From: Tabrizicola_A sp044377735
Lineage (GTDB): Bacteria > Pseudomonadota > Alphaproteobacteria > Rhodobacterales > Rhodobacteraceae
DNA length: 33,503 nt
Assembly: GCA_044377735.1 (NCBI GenBank)
Contig: JBILYK010000037.1
Span: forward strand, 1-33,503
Direction of reading: 5' to 3'
Position numbers and translations under genes: made by a program. This document shows positions 8,796 through 16,097 of the stretch, piece by piece. The number at the start of each line of letters is the position of its first letter. The first letter of the stretch is position 1. The notes beneath the pieces are model-generated. The model ran no database searches and had not been told where the DNA came from. It was given only the letters and a program-made list of their open reading frames with translations.

Positions 8796-9271
8796 ATCAT
8801 CGAGCCTTTGTACGCAAAACGAAAACGCGCAGCAGCAATTGACAGGGCGTTATCCTTTGTGACGTCGAATCCACTTGATGTTGCACTTTCTGCCAAGCCA
8901 ATTCTAACCTTCATCGCATTCTTATCGCGCAACACTCCGGTGAACGTATCAAGAACATTACCACTAACCATGTGACAATGCCATCCACGATGACTAGTAT
9001 GAAGCTCATGGTGGCAGATCACCTTAAGCTTCTTTTCGTCACGCAATCCTAGGATTGCGGCATACGTTTCTTTTTCTCGGCTGAGCTTTAGCAGCAAGAC
9101 AAATTCCGAACCCAACGCGTTGAATTTGACTACCCGCCACTCGTAGCCAGTACCAAGCGACAGTTTTCCTGTTCCCCTTAAGGGAAAGCTGGCGTTTGGG
9201 ACAGGCCCGGACTGCCATGCGCCAATTTGCAAATCATGCTTTTCTGCTTTGACGATATCAGCAAGTAACAT
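8792..9271 (-). CDS. Unknown histidine-rich protein, first gene of a coupled pair
   Basis: I do not recognise this protein. From the ATG at 9271 it has 159 residues, no membrane segment and no signal peptide. Its most striking feature is a His-rich stretch near the middle, CHHELHTSHRGWHCH, which could bind metal or form an active site. It is preceded by strands such as FVLLLKLSRE and YAAILGLRDEKK. The 9271 start is preferred over the longer frame (ATG at 9349) because GGAGG lies five bases upstream of it, while the longer start has no ribosome binding site. The stop overlaps the DUF1828-type gene by ATGA. Low GC relative to its neighbours and a position beside an IS suggest an accessory module. 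Confidence 0.6.
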   Translation of the reverse strand: MLLADIVKAEKHDLQIGAWQSGPVPNASFPLRGTGKLSLGTGYEWRVVKFNALGSEFVLLLKLSREKETYAAILGLRDEKKLKVICHHELHTSHRGWHCHMVSGNVLDTFTGVLRDKNAMKVRIGLAESATSSGFDVTKDNALSIAAARFRFAYKGSMI

Positions 9272-9409
9272 TGGCGCCTCCAAAAACCAGCACTCAACCA
9301 GAAATGGTACCCTTGCAAGAACCTTTGCGCATTGTAGTGCGTTAGCCATAAAGGATGTTGCCGTTTGAACAACGTGTTCTGCCGGCTTTGCCGAAGCAAG
9401 CCTTATGCC

Positions 9410-9472
9410 GCACCAATCGCACCACAGGGCAGCGCCCGACCTCGGGACGGCGCGCCAAGGCTGGTTCTAGGC
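9410..9472 (+). repeat. 63-bp direct repeat, copy 1
   Basis: Starts GCACCAATCGCACCACAGGG and ends GCTGGTTCTAGGC. It is repeated 254 bp downstream with four mismatches. It contains the 8-bp palindrome GGCGCGCC. Confidence 0.9.
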
Positions 9473-9663
9473 GCTTTATCTCTCAACCCCTCCCCCCGAA
9501 TTTCTGCTGGCCACGGTCGCAACGCGCCCTCCCGGGGGGAGGTCCCCTCTCGGCGATCGCGAAGGGCAATCGCCTGCCGGGCAATGGGGCGCGGCCCGGC
9601 GGCTCATGCGCGCCTTGATTCCGGGCAAAAAAGGAAGCAAACAGTAGGGAGCGCATTCATTGC

Positions 9664-9726
9664 GCACCAATCGCACCACAGGGCCGCGCCCGACCTCGGG
9701 ACGGCGCGCCGACGCTGGTTCCAGGC
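9664..9726 (+). repeat. 63-bp direct repeat, copy 2
   Basis: Same unit as at 9410-9472, 59 of 63 positions identical. It ends only four bases before the IS terminal repeat, so the IS lies directly at the repeat edge. Confidence 0.9.
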
Positions 9727-9730
9727 CCCA

Positions 9731-9741
9731 GACTCATTGAT
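9731..9741 (+). repeat. IS terminal inverted repeat (transposase 3' side)
   Basis: GACTCATTGAT, paired with 10570-10580. Confidence 0.75.
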
Positions 9742-9743
9742 CC

Positions 9744-10513
9744 TCAAAGCCAGAACATGACGGTAGCGGCGAGTGCGACGTCAGATAGGAAGGTCTTTGC
9801 GCACCCGTCATAGCGTGTGGCGATGCGGCGCCAGTCTTTCAGCCGACCGAACATGATCTCGATGCGGTTGCGTCTCTTGTATCGACGCTTGTCATAGCGA
9901 ATGGCCTTGCCGCGTGACTTCCGGCCCGGGATGCAGGGGCGTATCCCCTTGTCTTTCAACGCCTCCCTGAACCAGTCGGCATCATAGCCGCGATCCGCGA
10001 TCAGCCATTCAGCAGCGGGCAGGCTGCTCAGCAGGGCGGCGGCACCGATGTAGTCGCTGACCTGGCCCGCTGTCATGAAGAAGCGGATCGGGCGGCCCTT
10101 TGCATCGGTGACCGCGTGCAGCTTGGTGTTCAACCCACCCTTCGTCCGTCCGATCAGACGCCCGCGTTGATCGGCAGGCCCCCCTTTTTCGCCCGCAGGC
10201 TTGAGGCCGTGCGATGCGCTTTCAGGTAGGTCGCGTCGATCATCACGACCTTCTCTTCGCCGCCTTCGGAGGCCAGCCCCTCCATCATCCTGGCAAAGAC
10301 CCCCATGTCGCCCCACCGCTTCTATCGGTTGAACAGCGTCTTCGCCGGACCATATTCCCTCGGCGCATCGCACCATCGCAAGCCGTTAAGATTGATGAAT
10401 ACTATCCCGCTCAACACGCGCCGATCATCGACCCGCGGCTTGCCGTGGCTCTTCGGAAAGAACGGCCGCAGCCGCTCCATCTGCTCGTCTGTCAGCCAGA
10501 AAAGATTGCTCAT
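9744..10513 (-). pseudogene. IS5-family DDE transposase with premature stop and -1 frameshift
   Basis: The N-terminal frame starts at 10513 (MSNLFWLTDEQMERLRPFFP), typical of IS427-group transposases. It reaches a TAG at 10324-10322 where the family has the Trp of NRWKRW (here NR-stop-KRW). After the TAG the same frame continues with GDMGVFARMMEGLA and MIDATYLKAHR, which carries the first catalytic Asp. At the A5G6 run (10189-10179) a -1 shift leads into the second frame, which has GGLNTKLHAV, LIADRGYDADWFR (second Asp) and NRIEIMFGRLKDWRR (Glu) and ends at 9744. The frameshift is expected for the family; the nonsense codon is not. All DDE residues remain, so the mutation appears recent. Confidence 0.85.
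10179..10189 (-). other. Slippery sequence for -1 ribosomal frameshifting
   Basis: On the minus strand the run AAAAAGGGGGG lies exactly where the OrfA frame (which would end at a TGA at 10156-10154) must shift by -1 to enter the frame encoding the rest of the catalytic domain. IS427-group elements use such A/G runs to make the OrfAB transposase. Zero-frame codons are AAA AAG GGG. Confidence 0.7.
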
Positions 10514-10569
10514 CGTGCCCCCCGTCAGCGCGGGGCCTTGAATCACGCAGGGGCGGCGGCATCAAGCCA

Positions 10570-10580
10570 ATCAATGGGTC
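10570..10580 (-). repeat. IS terminal inverted repeat (transposase 5' side)
   Basis: Read on the minus strand GACCCATTGAT, one mismatch from the other end. Confidence 0.75.
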
Positions 10581-10666
10581 CTGACCCTAAGGCGAATTTT
10601 CGCAACCTCGTATTAATCATAACCTGCCAGTCTGCCCCTATGCTGTGATGCCGCAAGGGGGTTTGA

Positions 10667-11773
10667 ATGACAGGGAATCAAATGGCACCACTCGGCCTAC
10701 AGGGCCGGGGTGCAGCTTTGGCGCCCTCTCAGGGAGCGGCGTTGCATGCCGCTGTGTCGCGGCCGGCCCCACCGCGCGCCCTCTCGCCTCGTGAAAAGGC
10801 CGCCGTGATTGTGCGGTTTCTTCTGGCTGAAGGTGCGGTTCTGCCCTTGGCAAAGCTGCCCGACCATATGCAAGCCGCCCTGACCGAACAGATCGGCCAG
10901 ATGCGGCTTGTCGACCGCGCGACGTTGGCGCAGGTGGTCGAGGAGTTCCTGAACGAGTTGGAGCAAGTGGGATTGGCCTTCCCCGGCGGGATTGAAGGCG
11001 CGTTGCAGGTGATGGATGGCCATATCTCGGCCAATGCTGCCAGCCGTCTGCGCCGTATGGCAGGGGCCAGCGCCAAGGCCGACCCTTGGGATAGGTTGAC
11101 CGCCCTGCCGCCGGATCGGCTGATCCCGGTCTTGGAGGATGAAAGCATTGAGGTGGCGGCGGTGATGCTGTCCAAGCTTCCTGTTGCCCGCTCGGCCGAG
11201 CTTTTGGGCAAACTCCCGGGGGAAAAGGCGCGGCGGGTCGCCTATGCCGTCTCCTTGACCGGCAATATCGATCCTGAAACAGTGCGCCGGATTGGGACAT
11301 CTTTGGTCGCACAGCTTGACGCACAGCCACTGCGGGCTTTTGACAATGGTCCCGTGGAACGGGTGGGTGCCATTCTGAATGTCTCGGGTGCGCAGACCCG
11401 TGATGAGGTGCTTGCCGGGCTTGAGGCCGAAGATGCCAGTTTCGCCGCCCAAGTCAGAAAGGCGATCTTCACCTTCGTGCATCTGCCGACCCGCGTGGTG
11501 GGCCGCGATGTGCCCAAGATCATCCGTCTTGTGGATCAACCCGTTCTGGTCACCGCACTGACCGCTGCGCAGTCAAACGGCGAACAGGCTGCCGCGGCTG
11601 AGTTTTTGTTGGCCAATATGTCCCAACGCATGGCCCAGACCCTGCGCGAAGACATGGCTGCGCGCGGTAAGGTCAAGGACAAAGAAGGCGAAGCCGCGAT
11701 GTCCGCCGTCATCACCGCCGTCCGCCAGCTTGAGGCCGCTGGCGAACTGGTCTTGAACAGCGAGGATGAGTAA
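10667..11773 (+). CDS. fliG: FliG-family flagellar motor switch protein
   Basis: A 368-residue protein matching FliG middle and C-terminal domains. About residues 140-220 carry the armadillo-like middle domain (LEDESIEVAAVMLSKLP, where canonical FliG has an EHPQ motif). Residues 230-365 carry the C-terminal domain, including AQVRKAIFTFVHLP, VPKIIRLVDQPVLVTALTAA and LLANMSQRMAQTLREDM, the part that contacts the stator in the motor. The N-terminal region has a proline/alanine-rich stretch (residues 10-40) and a reduced FliM/FliF-binding domain. No other flagellar genes are nearby. The IS ends 86 bp upstream and may have altered its promoter. The start follows GGGGGTTTGA; internal Met residues are possible alternatives. 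Confidence 0.8.
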   Translation: MTGNQMAPLGLQGRGAALAPSQGAALHAAVSRPAPPRALSPREKAAVIVRFLLAEGAVLPLAKLPDHMQAALTEQIGQMRLVDRATLAQVVEEFLNELEQVGLAFPGGIEGALQVMDGHISANAASRLRRMAGASAKADPWDRLTALPPDRLIPVLEDESIEVAAVMLSKLPVARSAELLGKLPGEKARRVAYAVSLTGNIDPETVRRIGTSLVAQLDAQPLRAFDNGPVERVGAILNVSGAQTRDEVLAGLEAEDASFAAQVRKAIFTFVHLPTRVVGRDVPKIIRLVDQPVLVTALTAAQSNGEQAAAAEFLLANMSQRMAQTLREDMAARGKVKDKEGEAAMSAVITAVRQLEAAGELVLNSEDE

Positions 11774-11779
11774 CGCACT

Positions 11780-12736
11780 TTATCGCGGCGCCCCCTGCGG
11801 GACACCGGGCAGCACACATAGCATTTCATAGAGCAGATTCGCCCCGATCAGCGCGGTGTTGCCCGAAGGGTCATAGGGCGGTGACACCTCCACCAGGTCG
11901 CCCCCGACAAGGTTCAACCCAGCCGCCCCGCGCACAATCTCCAACCCCTGCCAGATGGTCAGCCCACCCGGCTCCACCGTCCCAGTGCCCGGGGCAAAGG
12001 CCGGATCAAGGCTGTCGATGTCATAGCTCAGATAGCACGGCGCATCACCGATCTTGGCGCGAATCTCTGCCATCAGCGGCGTCAGAGATTTGTGCCAGCA
12101 CGCCTCGGCCTGAACCACCGTCCAGCCGTTCTTGCGCCCCCAGTCAAAATCGTCAGGGGAATAGCCGGTGCCACGCAGCCCGATCTGGAACACCTTGTCA
12201 TTTTGCAGGCAGCCATCCTCCCACGCACGGCGGAACGGGCAGCCATGGGCCACCTTCTCGCCGAACATGGTGTCATTGATATCAGCATGGGCGTCGACAT
12301 GGATCAAGGCCACCGGCCCATGTTTTTTCTTCATCGCCCGCAGGATGGGCCAAGTCAGCGTGTGATCGCCCCCCAGCGTCAGCGGAATGGCCCCATCCGC
12401 CAAGATGCCATCGTAGTAATCGGTAATGATATCAACGGTCTTTTTCAGATCAAAGGTGTTGATCGGCACATCGCCGATATCGGCCACCTGCAGATGTTCA
12501 AAGGGGGCCGCCCCGGTCGCCATGTTATAGGGCCGCAGCATCCGGCTCTCGTCCCGGATCTGGCGCGGACCCATCCGCGTGCCCGACCGGTTCGAGGTGC
12601 CATGATCCATCGGAATGCCGATGAAGGCCACATCCAGCCCCTTGGCCCCCACCTGCGTGGGCAGGCGCATCATGGTCGCCGGGCCGCCAAAGCGGGCCAT
12701 ATCATTGCCACCCAAGGGTTGATTGAACGTGCTCAT
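11780..12736 (-). CDS. gbuA: Guanidinobutyrase-like ureohydrolase
   Basis: A 318-residue ureohydrolase with all metal ligands: GGDH, DAHAD and DIDSLDP, plus APGTGT and EVSPPYD. The N-terminus (QPLGGNDMARFGGPATMMRLP) and the MRPYNMATGAAPF and DAHADINDTMFGEK blocks closely resemble my recollection of Pseudomonas 4-guanidinobutyrase GbuA. Hydrolysis of 4-guanidinobutyrate to 4-aminobutyrate and urea is therefore the likely reaction; agmatine or guanidinopropionate remain possible. The start overlaps the stop of the upstream arginase-fold gene by 4 bp (12733-12736), so the two are co-translated. It converges with fliG at a 6-bp gap and no terminator is seen between them. Confidence 0.8.
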   Translation of the reverse strand: MSTFNQPLGGNDMARFGGPATMMRLPTQVGAKGLDVAFIGIPMDHGTSNRSGTRMGPRQIRDESRMLRPYNMATGAAPFEHLQVADIGDVPINTFDLKKTVDIITDYYDGILADGAIPLTLGGDHTLTWPILRAMKKKHGPVALIHVDAHADINDTMFGEKVAHGCPFRRAWEDGCLQNDKVFQIGLRGTGYSPDDFDWGRKNGWTVVQAEACWHKSLTPLMAEIRAKIGDAPCYLSYDIDSLDPAFAPGTGTVEPGGLTIWQGLEIVRGAAGLNLVGGDLVEVSPPYDPSGNTALIGANLLYEMLCVLPGVPQGAPR

Positions 12737-13689
12737 TCTGCGGCCTCCTGCCGTGCCAAATTTCCAATAGTCCCGGCCAAAAGCTGGGCCGCCACCAAGG
12801 CGCCCTGCCCGTCGATGTCACGCTCGGGCATGAACTCCACCATGTCAAAGGCGACAATCCGCGCCATGGCCGCCACCCCGGCGATCAGTTCGAACACCTG
12901 CCAATAAGACAGCCCGCCTGCCGTCCGACCCATCACCGCAGGCATGACGGCAGGGTCCGGCGCATGGACATTCAGACAGATGACCACCCGCGCGCCCGGC
13001 GCGATCATCAACAGCGCACGGTCAATGCCCGCTGTGGCCACCTCGCGCGCCGGAACAAAAGTCACCCCTGCGGCCAAAGCCGGCTGATGATCTCCCGGAC
13101 ACGCCGAGCCAATACCGCGCTGACCGACCTGAATGATCTGCGCCACATGCGCCATCTCAGAGACGCGGCGCAGGGTCGATGACAGGCCCCAGCGCTCACT
13201 GCCCACCTCATCGCGCCGATGGATATGCGCGTCGATCTGCACAATCGTCAGCGGGCCGTGGCCCTGCAAAGCTTGCAGCATGGGGCTCGGTAGGCAATCA
13301 TCTCCGCCGATCAGCACAGGCACGGCCCCCGCAGCCAGTGCCTGCCCAACAGCGCCGCGCAACCGGTCGCGGTGCGCCGCCCCATCCGCCGCCGTCATCG
13401 CCGGATCGCCCGCGTCCATCGCACGGCCCCCTTCGGGCAAGACCGGGCCACCCAGATCAAAGTTCACATGTGCCAGATTCGCCGCATAGGCCGCGCCCCT
13501 CGCCCGAATGGCCGCGGACCTGCCCGCGCAGCAATCGCCGACCGAAGGATAGGGCATGCAGACCGGCGCGCCCCGCACGACCACCCGAGCACCGCCCAGA
13601 TCGGCAAGCGACACCTGCGGCAGGCCAATGAACCCCGCCACCTCGCCCGCCCCGAACATCGCCCCCAGTGTCGTGCCGCCTATTGCCAT
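12733..13689 (-). CDS. Arginase-fold protein with substituted metal ligands
   Basis: A 318-residue member of the ureohydrolase superfamily (alignable blocks VPVLIGGDDCLPSPML, VQIDAHIH, GGLSYWQVFELI and MVEFMPERD), but four of six metal-binding positions differ. GGDH is GGDD, DAHxD is DAHIH, and DIDxxDP is NVHAPDP. It keeps the first Asp and His of DAH. It is therefore unlikely to be a normal Mn-dependent agmatinase; it could be a pseudoenzyme partner of GbuA or bind metal differently. The ATG at 13689 is chosen because AAGGGAGG lies six bases upstream; the longer frame to 13752 runs into the acpP terminator region. The 4-bp overlap with gbuA suggests coupled production. Confidence 0.8.
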   Translation of the reverse strand: MAIGGTTLGAMFGAGEVAGFIGLPQVSLADLGGARVVVRGAPVCMPYPSVGDCCAGRSAAIRARGAAYAANLAHVNFDLGGPVLPEGGRAMDAGDPAMTAADGAAHRDRLRGAVGQALAAGAVPVLIGGDDCLPSPMLQALQGHGPLTIVQIDAHIHRRDEVGSERWGLSSTLRRVSEMAHVAQIIQVGQRGIGSACPGDHQPALAAGVTFVPAREVATAGIDRALLMIAPGARVVICLNVHAPDPAVMPAVMGRTAGGLSYWQVFELIAGVAAMARIVAFDMVEFMPERDIDGQGALVAAQLLAGTIGNLARQEAAE

Positions 13690-13769
13690 ATCCGGCCTCC
13701 CTTTCAGCCGATCATGCCTGCCGCCGCCGCCACCGCAAGACCCAGAAAGCAAATTCCCGAAACGAAAAA

Positions 13770-13787
13770 GGCACCCCGAAGGGTGCC
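13770..13787 (-). terminator. Rho-independent terminator of acpP
   Basis: On the minus strand GGCACCC-TTCG-GGGTGCC followed by five T. A perfect 7-bp stem with a stable UUCG-type tetraloop, 25 bp after the acpP stop. Confidence 0.92.
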
Positions 13788-13812
13788 CGTTCCGTAACCT
13801 TGATCCAAAAGA

Positions 13813-14046
13813 TCAGGCGGCAGACGAGATGAACTTCACCGCATCGCCGAAGGTCTGGATGGTTTCAGCAGCGTCATCGGGAATCTCGATGCCGAACTCT
13901 TCTTCAAAGGCCATAACCAGCTCGACATTGTCGAGGCTGTCTGCGCCCAGATCGTCGATGAACGAGGCAGACTCGGTCACCTTCTCGGCGTCAACGCCAA
14001 GATGTTCCACCACGATCTTCTTCACGCGATCGGCGATGTCGCTCAT
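13813..14046 (-). CDS. acpP: Acyl carrier protein
   Basis: A 77-residue acidic helical protein with the invariant GADSLDNVE motif; Ser37 carries the 4'-phosphopantetheine arm that holds growing acyl chains in fatty acid and lipid A synthesis. Length and sequence are canonical. A ribosome binding site (GAGGAAT) precedes the ATG. It has its own promoter (14127-14155) and terminator (13770-13787), so it is expressed as an independent, strongly transcribed unit downstream of fabG. Confidence 0.98.
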   Translation of the reverse strand: MSDIADRVKKIVVEHLGVDAEKVTESASFIDDLGADSLDNVELVMAFEEEFGIEIPDDAAETIQTFGDAVKFISSAA

Positions 14047-14126
14047 GTTAATTCCTCTTTCACATTGCGGGAGGGTTCCCGGCTGTCACATGATCCCGCC
14101 GTATCCGGAGGGGTTGGTCCCGCGCG

Positions 14127-14155
14127 CCTATAGCAAGGGCCAAGGCGCATGGCAA
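14127..14155 (-). promoter_or_regulatory. Sigma70-type promoter for acpP
   Basis: Minus strand TTGCCA (14155-14150), 17-bp spacer, TATAGG (14132-14127). It lies in the fabG-acpP gap about 80 bp before the acpP start. Confidence 0.6.
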
Positions 14156-14175
14156 TGATTTCCTGAAACCGCGGA

Positions 14176-14913
14176 TCACAGCATATCGCCACCGCCGTTG
14201 ATGTCCAGTGTCGCGCCCGTCACGTAGCCTGCCTCAACCGACGCGAGAAACACAACCCCCGCCGCAATCTCCTCGGGCTTGCCGATCCGGCCAACCGGCA
14301 CCCCGGTCAAAATCTTGGCCCGCTGCTCGTCGTTCAGCTTGTCGGTCATCGCGGTTTCCACCAGCCCAGGCGCCACGCAGTTCACTGTAATGCCCCGGCT
14401 GGCCACTTCCTGCGCCAAAGACCGGCTCAGGCCCGCCACCCCGGCCTTGGCGGCCGAATAGTTCACCTGCCCCGGATTGCCCGCTTGTGCGACCACCGAG
14501 GTCACATTGATGATCCGGCCCCAGCGCGCCTTCATCATCGGGCGAATGGCTGCCCGGCACAACCGGAAGGTCGAAGTCAGGTTCACCTCAATCACACTCA
14601 GCCAATCCTCATCCGACATCCGCATCGCCAATGCGTCGCGGGTGATCCCGGCATTGTTCACCAGAATATCGACCGACCCCATCGCCTCGACCGCCTGTTT
14701 CACCAGATCTTCCACCGCCGCCGCGTTGGACAGATCACAGGGCAAGACATGCGCCCGGCTGCCCAACTCGGCCGCCAGCGCCTGCAAAGGTTCCACCCGC
14801 GTGCCCGACAGACCTACAGTTGCGCCCGCCGCATGCAGCGCGCGCGCCACCGCCGCGCCGATACCGCCCGAAGCCCCGGTCACAAGCGCGTTCTTACCGG
14901 TCAAGTCAAACAT
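14176..14913 (-). CDS. fabG: 3-oxoacyl-[acyl-carrier-protein] reductase FabG
   Basis: A 245-residue short-chain dehydrogenase/reductase that uses NADPH to reduce 3-oxoacyl-ACP in fatty acid elongation. It has the Rossmann motif TGASGGIG (12-19), the NNAG motif (near 87), the catalytic YSAAK (near 150) and the C-terminal VTGATLDINGG typical of FabG. Its position between fabD and acpP makes FabG far more likely than another short-chain dehydrogenase. A clean AGGAGG-type ribosome binding site (AGGAGGTTTGCC) precedes the ATG. The 108-bp gap to fabD contains a GC-rich palindromic repeat. Confidence 0.96.
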   Translation of the reverse strand: MFDLTGKNALVTGASGGIGAAVARALHAAGATVGLSGTRVEPLQALAAELGSRAHVLPCDLSNAAAVEDLVKQAVEAMGSVDILVNNAGITRDALAMRMSDEDWLSVIEVNLTSTFRLCRAAIRPMMKARWGRIINVTSVVAQAGNPGQVNYSAAKAGVAGLSRSLAQEVASRGITVNCVAPGLVETAMTDKLNDEQRAKILTGVPVGRIGKPEEIAAGVVFLASVEAGYVTGATLDINGGGDML

Positions 14914-14961
14914 GGCAAACCTCCTGTTTCTTCCGCGCCACCCTTGGGTCTTGCGCCTTTT

Positions 14962-15003
14962 GAAATACTCTCGGGGGGTCCGGGGGGCGACGCGCCCCCG
15001 GGG
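14962..15003 (+). repeat. GC-rich palindromic intergenic repeat, copy A
   Basis: An AAATACTCTCGGGGGG lead followed by the hairpin GGGGGCG-ACG-CGCCCCC. It resembles 25469-25522 in layout and in the lead sequence. It lies between fabD and fabG, where it could affect transcript processing or termination. Confidence 0.55.
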
Positions 15004-15021
15004 CTGGCCCCAAACGCAACA

Positions 15022-15954
15022 TCAGCCCTTTGCGGCCAGCACATCCTCGGGTGCGCCAACCGCGCGGGTCACCACCTCGCCGGTGCAGATGCGCTTGATC
15101 ATGCCCGACAGGGCCTTGCCGGCACCAATCTCCCAAAACTCGGTGACGCCCGCGCCTTCCATCCACATCACACTCTCGCGCCAGCGCACCGATCCGGTGA
15201 CCTGCGCTACCAAAAGCGCGCGGATGCGGTCAGGCTCGGTCACCGCCTCGGCCCGCACATTGACCACCACCGGCACTTTGGGGGCCGAAATGGCGACACC
15301 GGCCAAAGCCTCGGCCATGACCGCGGCGGCAGGCTGCATCAGCGCGCAATGGAAGGGGGCTGAGACCGGCAACAACATCGCCCGCTTGGCACCGCGCGCC
15401 TTGGCAATCTCGACCGCGCGTTCCACCGCGGCCTTGTGGCCCGACACGACCACCTGGGCAGGGTCATTGTCATTGGCGGCTTGGCAGACCTCGCCTTGGG
15501 CAGCCTCGGCGGCCACCTCCATCGCGGTCTCAAACCCCATTCCCAACAGGACCGCCATCGCGCCCACACCAACGGGCACGGCCTCTTGCATGGCGCGCCC
15601 ACGCACGCGCAACAGACGTGCTGTGTCCGACAGATCCAGCGCGCCCGCCGCGCAAAGTGCCGAATATTCCCCAAGGCTGTGGCCCGCCACGAACTGTGCC
15701 TGATCCAGCCCCAGCCCTTCGGCCTCCAACGCCCGCAGCGCAGCAATCGAGGTCGCCATCAGCGCGGGTTGGGCATTCTGCGTCAGGGTCAACTCGGCAA
15801 TATCGCCTTCCCAGATCAGTGCCGACAGGTTCTCGCCCAAGGCGGCATCCACCTCATCAAACACCGCTTTGGCCGCCGGATAGGTTTCGGCCAAGGCGCG
15901 GCCCATGCCAATGGTCTGGGCACCTTGCCCCGGAAACACGAATGCACGGCTCAT
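15022..15954 (-). CDS. fabD: Malonyl-CoA:ACP transacylase FabD
   Basis: A 310-residue enzyme that transfers malonyl from CoA to ACP. It shows FPGQGAQ near the N-terminus, the nucleophile motif GHSLGEYSA (Ser near residue 91), the catalytic His in SAPFHCALM (near residue 200) and the C-terminal EIGAGKALSGM. The ATG at 15954 is preferred over upstream starts because GGGAGG lies six bases before it and the protein then begins MSRAFVFPGQG, as in homologues. First gene of the fabD-fabG-acpP series. Confidence 0.96.
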   Translation of the reverse strand: MSRAFVFPGQGAQTIGMGRALAETYPAAKAVFDEVDAALGENLSALIWEGDIAELTLTQNAQPALMATSIAALRALEAEGLGLDQAQFVAGHSLGEYSALCAAGALDLSDTARLLRVRGRAMQEAVPVGVGAMAVLLGMGFETAMEVAAEAAQGEVCQAANDNDPAQVVVSGHKAAVERAVEIAKARGAKRAMLLPVSAPFHCALMQPAAAVMAEALAGVAISAPKVPVVVNVRAEAVTEPDRIRALLVAQVTGSVRWRESVMWMEGAGVTEFWEIGAGKALSGMIKRICTGEVVTRAVGAPEDVLAAKG

Positions 15955-16097
15955 CGCCATCCTCCCTTGATCTGCCTTTCGATTACCCCGACAGGCGCAC
16001 GGGCGCAATCATCTGCACAGCCGATGTGCGAAGAGATGAGATGTTGTGCATGATCGAGGCTGTTAAGATCGCCCCCGATACAACCGGAGCCTGCACA

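Larger units (their letters stand above)
9272..9730. other. Intergenic stretch between the two-gene module and the IS
   Basis: About 460 bp without a convincing gene; short open frames here have no ribosome binding site and skewed composition. It holds the upstream region of the two-gene module (including a TACAAT-like -10 on the minus strand near 9332-9337), two copies of a 63-bp direct repeat, and a GC-rich inverted region around 9525-9545 (CTCCCGGGGGGAG). Confidence 0.5.
9731..10580 (-). mobile_element. IS5-family (IS427-like) insertion sequence, probably inactive
   Basis: An element of about 850 bp with imperfect terminal inverted repeats, GACTCATTGAT (9731-9741) and ATCAATGGGTC (10570-10580), matching at 10 of 11 positions. 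It encodes a DDE transposase in two frames with a slippery site, as in the IS427 group of IS5. Outer bases may extend the ends by 2-3 bp (CAG...CTG). I see no convincing target duplication. It is inserted between the two-gene module and the FliG-like gene. The transposase has a premature TAG, so mobility is doubtful. Confidence 0.85.

Noticed and set aside
9272..9349. Longer N-terminus for the His-rich protein (ATG at 9349)
   Set aside because: No ribosome binding site there, whereas GGAGG precedes the ATG at 9271; a -10-like element also lies within this stretch.
9355..9760. Short open frames in the repeat region
   Set aside because: They span the direct repeats, lack ribosome binding sites and resemble no protein.
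9720..10590. Target-site duplication at the IS ends
   Set aside because: Flanking bases (CCCA and CTGA) do not match convincingly, so none is annotated.
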